DNA of 64,000 nucleotides from Streptomyces monashensis (GCF_001866665.1 NZ_MLYO01000065.1:57633-121632); one strand, 5' to 3'; shown: positions 8,167 through 19,129, numbered from the stretch's first letter. The notes: generated by a model not told the origin, from the sequence alone. Numbers and translations are program-made.

Positions 8167-10569
8167 ATGTCGGAGTGGACTTGGGAGTGGACGGGCTACG
8201 ACCCTGCCGCCGAGCAACTGCGTGAGTCCCTCTGCACACTGGGCAACGGCTACTTCGCCACACGTGGCGCACTGCCGGAACGCCGGGCCGGCCTGGTGCA
8301 CTATCCAGGCACCTACGCAGCGGGGTGCTACAACCGCCTGGAGTCGACCGTGGCGGGGCGGCAGGTCGTGAACGAAGACGTGGTCAACCTCCCCAACTGG
8401 CTCTTTCTCCGGTTCCGGGCGCGCCGCACGGACGGGACGTGGAGCCCGTGGTTCTCCCCCGGCACGCACACCCTCCTGGACCACCGGCACACCCTGGATC
8501 TGCGCCGAGGCACACTCGCACGGTCCTCCCGCCAGCGGAACGACGGGCTCGGTGTGCTCAGCGTCGAGCAGACCCGCCTGGTGCACATGGAGGACCCGCA
8601 CCTGGCCGCACTGCGGACGGTACTCACGGCCGAGGACTGGACCGGGCAGATCGAGATCGAAAGCTCTCTCGACGGTGACGTGATCAACGGCAATGTGCAC
8701 CGCTACCGCGCACTCGACCGCCACCACATGAACCACGTGCGAACCGGTGCGCAGGAACCCCACACCACCTGGTTGTGCTGCCGCACCAGCACATCGGACA
8801 TCACCGTCGCCCTGGCCGCCCGGACGACGGTCCGCGCGGACGAAGCTCCGGTCTCATCAGTGCTTCGGTCCGCCCGCCACCGCGCGGTCCACCGTCTGGT
8901 CGTCCCGATCACTCACGGCAGGCCCGTCACCGTGGACAAGACGGTGGCACTGCACACCTCGCGGGACACAGCGATCAGCGATCCCCTCGGCGAGGCCGCC
9001 GAGCGGGTGTCCGTGGCGGCGGACTTTCCGGCCTTGCTCGACTCCCATGCCGCGGCCTGGGAGCGGCTGTGGCGACGCACGGACGTGCAGGTGCCCGGAG
9101 AGGCCGGCCGCATCCTGCGCTTCCATCTCTTCCACGTCCTGCAGACGCTGTCACCGCACACGGCGGAGCTGGATGCAGGCGTCCCGGCCCGGGGTCTGCA
9201 CGGCGAGGCGTACCGGGGTCATGTGTTCTGGGACGAGCTCTTCGTCCTCCCCTATCTCAACCTGCACCTTCCGGAGGTGTCCCGGGCGCTGCTGAACTAC
9301 CGCCACCGACGCCTCCCCCGGGCCTGCGCGGCGGCGCGCGCGGCCGGCAGGGACGGGGCGATGTATCCGTGGCAGAGCGGCAGCAACGGGCGTGAGGAGT
9401 CCCAGGAATGGCATCTCAACCCGGCCTCGGGCCGCTGGCTGCCGGACCACTCGCGCCTCGAGCACCACGTGGGTTCGGCGATCGCCTACAACGTCTGGCA
9501 GTACTGCGAGGCCACCGGTGACACGGAGTACCTGCACACCAAAGGCGCGGAGATGCTACTGCAGATCGCCCGCTTCTGGGGGGACCTGGCGGTCTTCGAC
9601 CGTGGCACACGCCGCTACCGAATCCGCAGTGTCGTCGGCCCCGACGAGTACCACGACAGCTATCCCGGCGCGACGAGGCCCGGGCTGGACGACAACGCGT
9701 ACACCAACGTCATGGCCACCTGGGTCCTCACCCGCGCTCTGGAGCTCGTGCGGCGCCTTCCCGCATGGCGACGCGAGGAATTGTTCCAACGGATCCGGCT
9801 GAACACCGACGCGCTGCCGGAGTGGGAAGAGGTCTCCAGACGCCTGCGGGTGCCCTTCCACCAAGGCGTCATCAGCCAGTTCGAGGGCTACGACGACCTC
9901 GCCGAACTCGACTGGGACGCCTACCGCGCCCGCTACGGCACCATCCGGCGGCTGGACCGCGTTCTCGAGGCCGAGGGTGACACGGTCAACCGCTACAAGG
10001 CGTCCAAACAGGCCGATGTCCTCATGCTCGGCTACCTGTTCTCGCCCACAGAACTGCGTGGTCTGTTCCGGCGTCTCGGTTACCACCTGGACGACGAGAT
10101 CTGGCGCAGCACCGTCGACTACTACCTCCAGCGCACCAGCCACGGCTCGACGCTCAGCGAACTCGTCCACGGCCTGGTCCTCGCAAGAGCCAGACGTGCC
10201 GACGCATGGCAGTACGTCCACGAAGCCCTGGAGGCAGACATCGCCGACATCCAGGGCGGCACCACGGGCGAAGGCATCCACCTCGGCGCCATGGCCGGAA
10301 CCCTCGACCTGATCCAGCGCGGCCTGACCGGACTGGAGACCCGCGAGGACGCCCTCTGGCTGGACCCGGTCCCACTTCCGGCGCTCTCCGAATACGGCTT
10401 CACACTGCACTATCGCGGTCATTGGGGCATCGCCATGCGGCGCCGGAGCGGGCAGCTGGAGATCGCCGTACCCGACTCGGAGGAATCGCCGATCCGCGTA
10501 GTGCTGGCTGACCGCGCGGTGACCATCGCCCCAGGGGAGACGTGCACGCTCCTTCTGCCGAAGGACTGA
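8167..10569 (+). CDS. Glycoside hydrolase family 65 (disaccharide phosphorylase-like)
   Basis: An 800-residue protein, the usual full length for GH65 enzymes, which phosphorolyse alpha-glucosides such as maltose, trehalose or kojibiose. The N-terminal beta-sandwich opens with ESLCTLGNGYFATRGA. The (alpha/alpha)6 barrel contains HGEAYRGHVFWDELFVLPYL and VVGPDEYHDSYPG, whose Glu494 aligns with the general acid of GH65 phosphorylases. KASKQADVLML is the phosphate-site region. A short C-terminal beta domain closes the protein. Exact substrate cannot be read from sequence. Its place after a USP gene fits storage-sugar use under stress (inference). Confidence 0.92.
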   Translation: MSEWTWEWTGYDPAAEQLRESLCTLGNGYFATRGALPERRAGLVHYPGTYAAGCYNRLESTVAGRQVVNEDVVNLPNWLFLRFRARRTDGTWSPWFSPGTHTLLDHRHTLDLRRGTLARSSRQRNDGLGVLSVEQTRLVHMEDPHLAALRTVLTAEDWTGQIEIESSLDGDVINGNVHRYRALDRHHMNHVRTGAQEPHTTWLCCRTSTSDITVALAARTTVRADEAPVSSVLRSARHRAVHRLVVPITHGRPVTVDKTVALHTSRDTAISDPLGEAAERVSVAADFPALLDSHAAAWERLWRRTDVQVPGEAGRILRFHLFHVLQTLSPHTAELDAGVPARGLHGEAYRGHVFWDELFVLPYLNLHLPEVSRALLNYRHRRLPRACAAARAAGRDGAMYPWQSGSNGREESQEWHLNPASGRWLPDHSRLEHHVGSAIAYNVWQYCEATGDTEYLHTKGAEMLLQIARFWGDLAVFDRGTRRYRIRSVVGPDEYHDSYPGATRPGLDDNAYTNVMATWVLTRALELVRRLPAWRREELFQRIRLNTDALPEWEEVSRRLRVPFHQGVISQFEGYDDLAELDWDAYRARYGTIRRLDRVLEAEGDTVNRYKASKQADVLMLGYLFSPTELRGLFRRLGYHLDDEIWRSTVDYYLQRTSHGSTLSELVHGLVLARARRADAWQYVHEALEADIADIQGGTTGEGIHLGAMAGTLDLIQRGLTGLETREDALWLDPVPLPALSEYGFTLHYRGHWGIAMRRRSGQLEIAVPDSEESPIRVVLADRAVTIAPGETCTLLLPKD

Positions 10570-10632
10570 CGCTGCGGCGGTCGCTGGGTCGGCCACCATT
10601 TGGATCTCCACTCGCAGTTCGTTCTCCGGTGG

Positions 10633-11721
10633 CTACGGGCCGGGGCTGCCGCGTCGTTCCGAGTGGCGTGGCGGGGAGCCCGACGTACCGGTATGGAGGG
10701 TGATCGCGAGCCAGCACGCCCAACCGACGGGTTGCAGGGCCCAATAGCTGACGGCGCGGTACAGGAGCGTCGCGGCGATCGCCGGGCCGGGCCGGAGACC
10801 GTACAGCACGAGCAGTGCGGACAGGCTCGTCTCCACGATGCCGAGGCTGCCCGGGGTCAGGCGCAGGCTGCCGGGGATCTGGGTGAGGACGTAGGCGAGC
10901 AGCAGGCTGTGCCAGGGCACACCGATGCCGAGCGCCCACAGGCTGGCAGCCAGACAAGCGACGTCGAAGACCCAGTTCAGCAGCGCGAACGCGAACGGTC
11001 GAAGCCAGGGTCGCAGGCCGGGTTGCAGACCGCGGGCCTGTGCGACCAGCCGGGCGAGTGCCTTCTGACCTTGCTGGATGCGGCGTGAGCGCGTCCCGGC
11101 ACTCGTCCAGGCTCGTCCCGCCGCGTGACGGAAGCCCGAGAAGCGGGATGCCCCGACGACGGCCAAGGCGATCCCCAGGACCAGCAGCGCACCGGCCGCG
11201 GGAAGCAGAACGGTCCGCAGCCCCGCCGGTCCCGCCGCCACCACGCCGGCGACGAGCAGGACGGCCAGACCCAGTACCGCCAGCGCACCGGCCACCACCA
11301 GCACGGCGGCCGCGAGTACCTGCTCCACGCCCCTGCGGCGCAGTTGCCGGAAGACCCAGGCGGCCGAGAACGCCGCCCCTCCGGGCAAGGCACCCGCCAC
11401 GGCGTTGGCGGCCACCACGATCGCCGTCGTGCGCCGCAGGCTCCAGCGGGTCCCGCCCGCCCCGAGCAGCCAGCGGTACATGGCGGCGAAACACACGATC
11501 GACAGCACCTGGCACACCACGGCGCCCGCCATCGGCAGCGGGTGTACTCCCACGATGAGGTGGTAGGCCTGCGCCAGTTCACGCCGCCGCAGGACTGCGA
11601 CGAGGACCACCGCCGCCGCGAGGACAACGGCCACCGACCACCACAGCGGGCCTGGTCGCGCGGGGCGTCCCCCCGCCCACCGAGCACCGCCCGCCGCTTC
11701 GGGCTCCTGCCGCCCGGACAT
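10633..11721 (-). CDS. UPF0104 / lysylphosphatidylglycerol synthase-type membrane protein
   Basis: A 362-residue integral membrane protein with about eight hydrophobic helices, of the LPG_synthase_TM (YbhN-like) family. Typical segments are AANAVAGALPGGAAFSAAWVF and LTQIPGSLRLTPGSLGIVE. Family members act as lipid flippases or synthases but lack a catalytic GNAT domain when this short. The start ATG at 11721 gives a basic, proline-rich cytoplasmic N-terminus before the first helix at about residue 27. Confidence 0.85.
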   Translation of the reverse strand: MSGRQEPEAAGGARWAGGRPARPGPLWWSVAVVLAAAVVLVAVLRRRELAQAYHLIVGVHPLPMAGAVVCQVLSIVCFAAMYRWLLGAGGTRWSLRRTTAIVVAANAVAGALPGGAAFSAAWVFRQLRRRGVEQVLAAAVLVVAGALAVLGLAVLLVAGVVAAGPAGLRTVLLPAAGALLVLGIALAVVGASRFSGFRHAAGRAWTSAGTRSRRIQQGQKALARLVAQARGLQPGLRPWLRPFAFALLNWVFDVACLAASLWALGIGVPWHSLLLAYVLTQIPGSLRLTPGSLGIVETSLSALLVLYGLRPGPAIAATLLYRAVSYWALQPVGWACWLAITLHTGTSGSPPRHSERRGSPGP

Positions 11722-12689
11722 CGGCCATCACTCCCGCCAGGCAGCGTGAGGGTTCGGATGCCGAAGGTACGCGACGACTTGGGCCGGCACAGCGCGCCTC
11801 GCCGCGGTCACCCGGCACCGCAGTCCCGGTCCCCCGGGCTCTTCCCTGACGTACCCGATGGATCACAGACGCATCCTCAACATCGCAACACTGATCATCA
11901 GGCGCCGAACACCCACCACATCCATACGGTGCCGACGGCCCCAGCGGTCGATCGCGTGGCAGATGGGAGCGCACAGCACTCCGTCGGAGACATCCAGTCC
12001 GCTGTCACCGCCATTCCGTGCGCGGTTCGCCGCCCTAGCCGGGAACGACGAAATCCGCGTGGAGCACCAATGGAAGAAGTTGCCTCGCCGAAACCCTGAT
12101 CCACGCACGGAGCTCTCCTGCCGGCTTCCTCGCCACAATCGGCCGGCACCGGCTCCCCTGCCCACCGGTGTCTCGAGGTCCGACATTCCGATCTCCAGGT
12201 GATCGCCTGGCTCAGGATCTGGACACCACGGCTGCACGGGTGAGTGGTCGCGCCGCTCTCCGCATCTACTAGGCACGGTCGTGGATCACAATCCGCCACC
12301 TGTGCCCGGAACTCCGGCTTCATTCCCGAAGTCGCTAGGCCCCGTGGCAGGCGCACGGCGTCCGCCTTGCCGTCAACCAGTGCCCGGCCTGGCCATGCGC
12401 CTCCAGCATCACGTGTGACTCCTCCCGTGAAGACAACCTGCGCCTACCTGCCGTGCGGGGCAGGCAAGTCCGAACTCGCGCTGATGCTGTGCATGGTGAA
12501 GGAGCGCGATTCTGTCAATCGCCCCCTCTGGGTCAATGTGGTCGATATCGTCGACCGATACCGGCCTATACGTCACACTGAGCGGCGGAGGGGGGAAGGG
12601 CGCGGCGGCGGTGCGGCGGCGTGCCATCCCGAAGTACGCGCTGCCTTGGTGAAGGCGGTGTCGGGGATCAGCAGGGCGATGCGCGGACG
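11722..12689. other. Intergenic region without a recognised gene
   Basis: About 970 bases between the membrane protein and the truncated flavoprotein. I see several overlapping short frames on both strands but no recognisable domain, no RNA gene and no convincing promoter. The region's end grades into the homology of the flavoprotein remnant, so part of it may be deletion-scarred sequence. Confidence 0.5.
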
Positions 12690-13759
12690 CGACCGACCTC
12701 TCCGCGCCGGAGCCCGGTGGGCGCCTCGCGGACTTCCGCCGGATGCACGCTGAGCCGGAGCTGACCGAGCTGACGCCGATCCCGTGCGACGTGTTCGTGC
12801 GGTACGGGATGTGGTTCCAGAAGCGGTACGTCGGCGAGGTGGACCCGGGCCGGGTCGTGACCGTCGAACGGGCCCCGGCAGGTGGAGGGTGGTTCCTCGT
12901 CCGGCTGGATGACGGACAGGAACTGTCGGCCGCCGCCGTCGTGGTGGCGACCGGCCTGAACGGGCTCGCCGAGATCCCCGAGGCACTGCGGGATCTCGCC
13001 CCCGAGGGACCTGGTCCGGCTGCCCTGGTCTCGCACACCAGCCACCACACCGACCTGTCTCCTTATGCCGGTCAGCGCGTCGCCGTGGTCGGCGGTGGCC
13101 AGTCCGCCCTGGAGAGCGCCGCGTTGCTGCACGAGGCTGGCGCCGAGGTACAGGTGCTGGTACGGGAACCGCGCGTGCTGTGGGGGACGAAGCCGGGTCT
13201 GGCCCGGCCCTGGACACAGCGGGTGGCCAGGCCGGCTTCGCCCCTGGGTACGGGATGGGTCCTGGCCGCCGTCTGCAAAACCCCGGGAGGAGTACGCAGG
13301 TTTCCTGCGGCCGCGCGCATGCTGCTCTTCCGCCGCGCGCTGGGGCCGTCGGGCGGATGGTGGCTGCGGGACCGGGTCGAGAACATCATGCCGGTCCGTA
13401 CATCCACCCGCGTCACCCACGCGGAAGCGGAGGGGCCCGGAGCACACCTGGAACTCGCCGGGCAGGGCGGGGCGCAGACGACGCTCACCGTGGATCACGT
13501 GCTCGCGGCCACTGGCTACCGCCTCGACCTGGACGCGGTCCCGTTCCTGTCGCCCGCGGTGCTCGCCACCCTGACCTGCGTCCGTGGCTCGAAGGCACCC
13601 CAGCTGTCCGCATCGCTCGAGTCGTCGGTGCCGGGCCTGTATTTCACCGGTTCGCTCGCCGCCCCGGTGTTCGGCCCGATGATGCGGTTCGTGGCAGGGA
13701 CGGAGTTCGCCGCCAGGCGCATCACCCGGCACGCCTCCCGGCTCTCTGTACCCCGCTGA
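12690..13759 (+). pseudogene. Flavoprotein monooxygenase-like, 5'-truncated
   Basis: The readable protein matches the middle and C-terminal parts of a YhcZ/CzcO-type FAD/NADPH monooxygenase. It has the second nucleotide-binding motif (RVAVVGGGQSALESAALLHE), the linker TGYRLDLDAVPFLSP and the family C-terminus GLYFTGSLAAPVFGPMMRF. The first, FAD-binding GxGxxG motif is absent. In-frame similarity continues upstream of the ATG at 12743 (DLSAPEPGGRLADFRRM), back to about 12690, where it stops. The gene has therefore lost its N-terminal third and is probably non-functional, unless the 338-residue remainder from 12743 has been reused. Confidence 0.65.
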
Positions 13760-13843
13760 TCCGACGGCCACGGGAGCGAGACACGCCGTACCGTTGGGTC
13801 AGCGAAGGGCGGGACTCCTCGCGCAGCATTCATGAGCGGGGCG

Positions 13844-15133
13844 TCACGACGCCTGTCGTGCCGTGAGGCGCCGACGCACGCCGTAGGCCGCCACTCCGAG
13901 GGCGAGCACCGCCGCTCCCCACGCCACCGACGTCGCGGGCAGAGTGAAGGCCAGGACCAGGCAGCCGGCCAGCCCGACCGCAGGGATGATGCGCGGCGGC
14001 CGGTTCTCCTCCTGAGTCAGGGTCCAGGCGGAGGCGTTCGCCACGGCGTAGTAGGCAAGCACGCCGAACGACGAGAAGCCGATCGCGCCGCGCACGTCCG
14101 TGGTGGCGGCCAGGATCACCACCACGGCGCCCACCAGCAGCTCCGCTCGATAGGGCACCTTGAACCGTGGATGCACGGCGGACAGAGCATGAGGCAGGTG
14201 ACGGTCCCGGGACATGGCCAGCGTGGTCCGCGAGACGCCCAGGATCAGCGCGAGCAACGACCCGAGTGCCGCCACCGCCGCCCCGACCCGAACCACCGGG
14301 ACCAGCCCCGGCACCCCAGCCTGCCGTACTGCCTCGGCCAGCGGCGCGCTCTCCCGTGCCAGCCCGTCCGGGCCGAGGACGGCCAGCACGGACGCGGCGA
14401 CCGCCGCGTACACGATCAGCGTGATCCCCAGGGCCAGTGGAATGGCCCGGGGAATCGTGCGGGCCGGGTGCTTCACCTCTTCGCCCAGGGTCGCGATCCG
14501 CGCGTACCCGGCGAAGGCGAAGAACAGAAGCCCGGCCGCCTGCAACACGCCGGTGACGGAGGCGTCCGACCCGATGTCCAGCCGAACGGCCTGAGCATCA
14601 GTGGAGGTCAGGCAGGCCACCACCACGGCTGCCAGCACGGCCAGGACCACGGCGACGATCGCCCGCGTCAGCCACGCGGCCTTCTGCACACCCACGTAGT
14701 TGACGGCGGTCAGCGCCACCACCGCAGCCACGGCGACGGCGTGCGCCTGGGCCGGCCACACGTACGACCCCACGGTGAGTGCCATCGCCGCGCACGAGGC
14801 GGTCTTGCCGACCACGAAGCCCCAACCGGCGAGGTAGCCCCAGAACTCGCCCAGCCGCTCACGGCCGTACACGTACGTCCCCCCGGACTGCGGATAGCGT
14901 GCCGCCAGCCGGGCCGAGGAGGTGGCGTTGCAGTACGCCACCACGGCGGCGACGGCCAGCCCCACGAGCAGTCCCGAGCCCGCCGCCCGCGCGGCCGGCG
15001 CCAGGGCGGCGAAGACCCCCGCACCAATCATCGAGCCAAGCCCGATGACGACGGCATCGAAAGCGCCCAGCCTCCGCTCCAGCACAGCGGCTCCACCGCC
15101 CTGCGACGCCAGACCCACTCCACACACCACCAT
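13844..15133 (-). CDS. APC-superfamily amino acid permease
   Basis: A 429-residue membrane protein with about twelve hydrophobic helices. The first helix carries the APC substrate-site motif VIGLGSMIGAGVFAAL. YPQSGGTYVYGRE in helix 3 and FFAFAGYARIATLGEEVKHP in helix 6 are also typical. It probably imports an amino acid or amine with proton symport. The substrate cannot be told. Confidence 0.9.
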   Translation of the reverse strand: MVVCGVGLASQGGGAAVLERRLGAFDAVVIGLGSMIGAGVFAALAPAARAAGSGLLVGLAVAAVVAYCNATSSARLAARYPQSGGTYVYGRERLGEFWGYLAGWGFVVGKTASCAAMALTVGSYVWPAQAHAVAVAAVVALTAVNYVGVQKAAWLTRAIVAVVLAVLAAVVVACLTSTDAQAVRLDIGSDASVTGVLQAAGLLFFAFAGYARIATLGEEVKHPARTIPRAIPLALGITLIVYAAVAASVLAVLGPDGLARESAPLAEAVRQAGVPGLVPVVRVGAAVAALGSLLALILGVSRTTLAMSRDRHLPHALSAVHPRFKVPYRAELLVGAVVVILAATTDVRGAIGFSSFGVLAYYAVANASAWTLTQEENRPPRIIPAVGLAGCLVLAFTLPATSVAWGAAVLALGVAAYGVRRRLTARQAS

Positions 15134-15818
15134 CTGTCGACATCCGGGACCGCGAGACGATACCTGTCGGGGATGAACAGCAGGTCGCGCGCGTCGTGCT
15201 CTTCAACCTCCGAAGATCCGATCGGAGTTGTCCTCGCTCCCGGGGACGGTCACGAACCGGACACGAGTCGGCCGGGCATGGTGCTTGACCTGTCTGCTCT
15301 TGCTGACGGTGGCAGCGCTGCATGTACCTGCCGGCTTTCCGCTTCCAGTCCCCGGCCGGTGTTACTGCAGTTCCGCGTGCGCTACCGCCATATGCGACCC
15401 GGGTCTGTGACCGCGATGCCTGAGTTGCGGCACGGATCGGGTCCCGGCAGGCTGTAGCTGGCGATCGACCTTGATGACGTGAGCAGGTGATCGGGTTGCA
15501 GAATTATGCGCGCCCGTTCAGCCCTCCAAAAAGTCGGTGTGGGTGACGTGTGCCGCCTTAATGGCCGGTGTCCCGGTGAGTCCGGTCGTGATTCTGCAAC
15601 GACCGGTCCAGCCCAGGTATCAACCGGACGAGACCCGGCTTCGCAACCCCCGTCCCGCCCCGGAGCGGATGCGCGGAGTGCTTCTTTGTGACGTGCGCTG
15701 GGGACTCACCGTTCGATACGTGGTGTCCGCTGACCAGGTGGTCGGCCGTGACCCAGATGGGTGACGTGTACGGCAACGGTCGCCACGACCTGCCGCCGGC
15801 GACAAGGAGCAGCAGAGC
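15134..15818. other. Intergenic region
   Basis: About 685 bases between divergently transcribed genes (APC permease and haloperoxidase). The overlapping frames on both strands have no recognisable domain. The region should carry the promoters of both genes. A purine-rich GACAAGGAGCAGCAGAGC lies just before the haloperoxidase start. Confidence 0.5.
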
Positions 15819-17096
15819 ATGGGTGGAAGGCAAAAGACACTCGTCATGCTGGCCGGAATCGCGCTGGCAGCCGGACTCATCAGCCCCGCTTTCGGGTTCG
15901 GCGCCGCTCGCTCGCCGGCCCCGGCCTCCGCGGCCACGAGGTCAGGGACCTCGGTCGTGGAATGGAACCGCGAGCTCATCACCATCCTGGGCGATCCGAA
16001 GGCGCAGCCGGCCACCGTCCAGCCCACGCGCAGCTTCGCGCTCCTTCAGGCTGCCGAGTACGACGCGGTGGTGTCGATCACCCGGTCCGGCCCCGCCTAC
16101 AAGTTCTCGGTGCCGGCGCCGCGAGGCGCTCGTCCCGATGCCGCGGCGGAGCAGGCAGCCCACGATGTGCTGGTCGCCCTGTACCCGGCCGAACGCGCAG
16201 GCGTGGACCAGCGGCTGAGCAGCCAGTTGTCCGCGATTCCGGACGGCCCGGACAAGCAGGCGGGCATGACGGTGGGAGCCACGGTCGCCCGCCGGCTGAT
16301 CAGCCTGCGGTCCCACGACGGGTCCTCGGCGAAGTCGCCTCGCTTCCGCCCCGGCGACAAGGCCGGTGACTACCGGCCCACCCCTCCGGACTTCCCGACA
16401 CCGGTGTTCCCCAACTGGGGGTCGGTCAAGCCGTTCGTGCTGACGAGCGGACGCCAGTTCCGCCCGGCGCCGCCACCGGCCGTGAGCAGCGCCGAATACG
16501 CCACCGCCCTGAACGAGGTCAAGAACCTGGGGAGCAAGACCAGTAGCACCCGCACCCCCGATCAGACGGCAGCCGCGAAGTTCTGGGCGGCGGCGCCCGT
16601 CTGGAACGTCTGGAATCAGATCGCGCAGAACCTCGTCACTTCCCAGATCGCGAGCCTGGACCGGGCGGTGAAGGTCTTCGCCCGGCTCGACCTGTCCCTC
16701 GCCGACACCACGATCGCGATGTACGACGCCAAGTACGCCTACCACGTATGGCGGCCCGTCACCGCCATCCGACTCGCCGCTACGCACTACAACCCGCACA
16801 TCGTCGGCGATCCCCACTGGACCCCCTTGGTGACGACCGCCCCGGACCCGTCGTATCCCAGCGCCCACGCCGCCCTCAGCCAAGCGGCGGCAACCACGCT
16901 CACCGGGTTCTACGGCGCGCGGCATCATCTCGCGGTGACATCGCGAGGCACCACCCGAACCTATGCCAGCTTTCAGGAGGCAGCCACCGAAGCGTGGCTC
17001 AGCCGGACCTGGTCCGGCCAGCACACCTCAATCGACAACCGCGCGGGCCGACAACTCGGCTTCCACGTGGCCGACTTCGTGGCAGGTCACCTCTGA
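15819..17096 (+). CDS. Secreted vanadium-dependent haloperoxidase / PAP2-like protein
   Basis: A 425-residue protein with an N-terminal signal peptide (hydrophobic segment at about residues 6-28, Ala-rich cleavage area near 35-39). The C-terminal half has the three vanadate/phosphate-binding motifs of the haloperoxidase-PAP2 superfamily: K305-x6-R312-P, PSYPSAHA with His350, and SRTWSGQH with Arg396 and His402. The second motif is PSAH rather than PSGH, which is common in this actinobacterial group. The enzyme either halogenates using vanadate and peroxide or acts as an acid phosphatase; sequence alone does not decide. Confidence 0.88.
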   Translation: MGGRQKTLVMLAGIALAAGLISPAFGFGAARSPAPASAATRSGTSVVEWNRELITILGDPKAQPATVQPTRSFALLQAAEYDAVVSITRSGPAYKFSVPAPRGARPDAAAEQAAHDVLVALYPAERAGVDQRLSSQLSAIPDGPDKQAGMTVGATVARRLISLRSHDGSSAKSPRFRPGDKAGDYRPTPPDFPTPVFPNWGSVKPFVLTSGRQFRPAPPPAVSSAEYATALNEVKNLGSKTSSTRTPDQTAAAKFWAAAPVWNVWNQIAQNLVTSQIASLDRAVKVFARLDLSLADTTIAMYDAKYAYHVWRPVTAIRLAATHYNPHIVGDPHWTPLVTTAPDPSYPSAHAALSQAAATTLTGFYGARHHLAVTSRGTTRTYASFQEAATEAWLSRTWSGQHTSIDNRAGRQLGFHVADFVAGHL

Positions 17097-17251
17097 CCGT
17101 CCGCGCCGGGCGACATCGATGCGCAGCACGGCGGCGGCCGGAGGCCGGCGGCAGCGGGAGCTCCGGCACCACTGGCAGGGCCACGCTGCACATGGGAACC
17201 CCTGTCCGGTCCGAATGAGTCAGGGCGGGACGCGGAGAAGGGAGCGCAGCC

Positions 17252-18733
17252 GTGGCCATCTCTCGTCGCGACGTCCTCAGACTGTGTGGCGTGTCCGCGC
17301 TGGCCGGAGTCGGTACCGGCGGGGTCGCCGACCGCTACTCGCGGGCAGCGACGAGTGCTGGCGTTCCTCCGGATAAGGCGGACTACACGCTGCGGATCGC
17401 GACCGGACGTGTCGAGCTCGCGCCGGGCACCGTCGTGTCGACCACGACGTACAACGGCCAGTTCCCGGGTCCGCTGCTGCGGTTCACCGAAGGCCGCCCG
17501 GTCGTGGTCGACGTGCACAACGACACGGCCACCCCCGAGCTGCTGCACTGGCACGGCCAGCGGGTTCCGGCCGACGTGGACGGGGCCGCCGAGGAGGGCA
17601 CCCCGTACATCCCCGCGCACGGGATGCGGCGCCTGTCGTTCACCCCCGGGCCGGCCGGTTTCCGCTTCTACCACACTCATGTGGCCGCACTCGGCGACCT
17701 GACCCGCGGCACGTACTCCGGACAGGCCGGCCCGGTCTACATCGAGCCGAAGGCCAACCCCGGCTCCTACGATCAGGAAGTGTTCCTGACGCTGAAGGAG
17801 TTCGAGCCCTCCCTCAGCCATGGCGGGGACATCCCGCAGACCTTCCTGGCCGGCTCCCCGGTGCCGGGCTTGCGACGGAGGGGCGAGCAGGCCATGGCCG
17901 ACTCCCTGGCTCGGGGCATGCCGCGCGGGTACGAGGTCGGCTACCGCGCCTTCGCCGTCAACGGCCGCAAACTCGGGCACGGCCCTCCGGTCAGGGTCAG
18001 GATCGGACAGCGCGTGCTGTTGCACGTCCTCAACGCCAGCGCCACCGAGATCCGCAGCCTCGCCCTGCCCGGCCACACCTTCAAGGTCGTCGCGCTCGAC
18101 GGCAACCCGGTACCCCGCCAGGCCGACGTACCAGTGCTGTGGATCGGCACCGCCGAACGCGTCTCGGCCGTCGTGGAAATGAACCACCCGGGTGTCTGGG
18201 TGCTCGGAGACACGTCGGACGACGACCGGAACGCCGGCATGGGCACGGTCGTGGAGTACGCCGGCCGCAGCGGCACTCCTCGATGGAACGCGCCACCCTC
18301 ATTCACTTGGGACTACCGCGCTTTCGCCGACGCCGGCTCCACGAATCAGCGGCCCGACCACACGATCGACCTGCTGGTGGAGAAGCGCAACGCCGCCGAG
18401 AAGGGATTCAACATCTGGCCCCTCAACGGCGTCCCCTTCTCCCTGGACACCGACAGGCCGGTGCTGGACGTCGAGCGCGGCAGGCGGTACCGGATGCGGC
18501 TGCGCAACGCCTCCGACGACATCCACCCGCTCCACCTGCACCGCCACACCTTCGAGGTCACCCACATCGCCGGCACCCCCACCCGCGGCCTGCGCAAGGA
18601 CGTCGTCATGCTCGGCGGCTACCAGACCGTTGCCCTTGACTTCACCGCCGACCAGCCGGGACTGTCCCTGTTCCACTGCCACCAGCAGCTCCACATGGAC
18701 TACGGCTTCATGATCCTGCTGCGCTGCTCCTGA
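17252..18733 (+). CDS. Multicopper oxidase (Tat-exported)
   Basis: A 493-residue two-/three-cupredoxin-domain oxidase that oxidises metals or phenols with O2. The N-terminus SRRDVLRLCGVSALAG is a Tat-type signal. Copper ligands are visible as HWHG (His99, His101), HTH (His141, His143), HPLHLHRH (425-432) and HCHQQLHMDYGFM (475-487). At the type-1 axial position the residue is Phe486 rather than Met or Leu, with Met487 next to it, which would suggest a high-potential type-1 site. Start codon GTG at 17252 follows GAAGGGAGC. Confidence 0.92.
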   Translation: MAISRRDVLRLCGVSALAGVGTGGVADRYSRAATSAGVPPDKADYTLRIATGRVELAPGTVVSTTTYNGQFPGPLLRFTEGRPVVVDVHNDTATPELLHWHGQRVPADVDGAAEEGTPYIPAHGMRRLSFTPGPAGFRFYHTHVAALGDLTRGTYSGQAGPVYIEPKANPGSYDQEVFLTLKEFEPSLSHGGDIPQTFLAGSPVPGLRRRGEQAMADSLARGMPRGYEVGYRAFAVNGRKLGHGPPVRVRIGQRVLLHVLNASATEIRSLALPGHTFKVVALDGNPVPRQADVPVLWIGTAERVSAVVEMNHPGVWVLGDTSDDDRNAGMGTVVEYAGRSGTPRWNAPPSFTWDYRAFADAGSTNQRPDHTIDLLVEKRNAAEKGFNIWPLNGVPFSLDTDRPVLDVERGRRYRMRLRNASDDIHPLHLHRHTFEVTHIAGTPTRGLRKDVVMLGGYQTVALDFTADQPGLSLFHCHQQLHMDYGFMILLRCS

Positions 18734-19129
18734 CCATGCCAGGCCGCTGGCCACCTGCCAGAGAGTCAAGGTGCGCACCGGCACGCCGAGTGCTCCGGCC
18801 ACCGGATCGAGGACGGCGTGCACGACCGGCATGAACGGTCGGAGCAGGACCACCGGGGCGTACCCGTAACGGTCCAGCCGTACTTCCGCTTGGCCCGCCG
18901 CAGCCCGAAGGCGATGGTTGCGCACTCCGGGGAGAGCGACGCGGCGGAGCGCACGACGACCCGGCTGGCACCAGCAAGGTGTCGCCGGGCAGTAAAAAGC
19001 CGCCGCTTGGGCCGCCGTTACGGGCCCGCACCGCCCTGCTCTCGACCGGACCCGGATAGCGACTTCCCGCTGAATCCGGCGACGATCGGGAACCCTCTAC
19101 GGCAGACCCCTACCGCTGGTAAAGGCCAC
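18734..19129. other. Intergenic region, possible minus-strand remnant
   Basis: About 400 bases. On the minus strand between about 18740 and 18925 a frame reads GYAPVVLLRPFMPVVHAVLD followed by GALGVPVRTLTLWQVASG. It looks like a piece of protein but matches no family I can name. It runs into the 3' end of the oxidase gene, so it cannot be an intact gene. Confidence 0.3.

Noticed and set aside
15500..15818. Small plus-strand frames before the haloperoxidase
   Set aside because: They are short, without domain or ribosome-binding site, and overlap equally long frames on the other strand.
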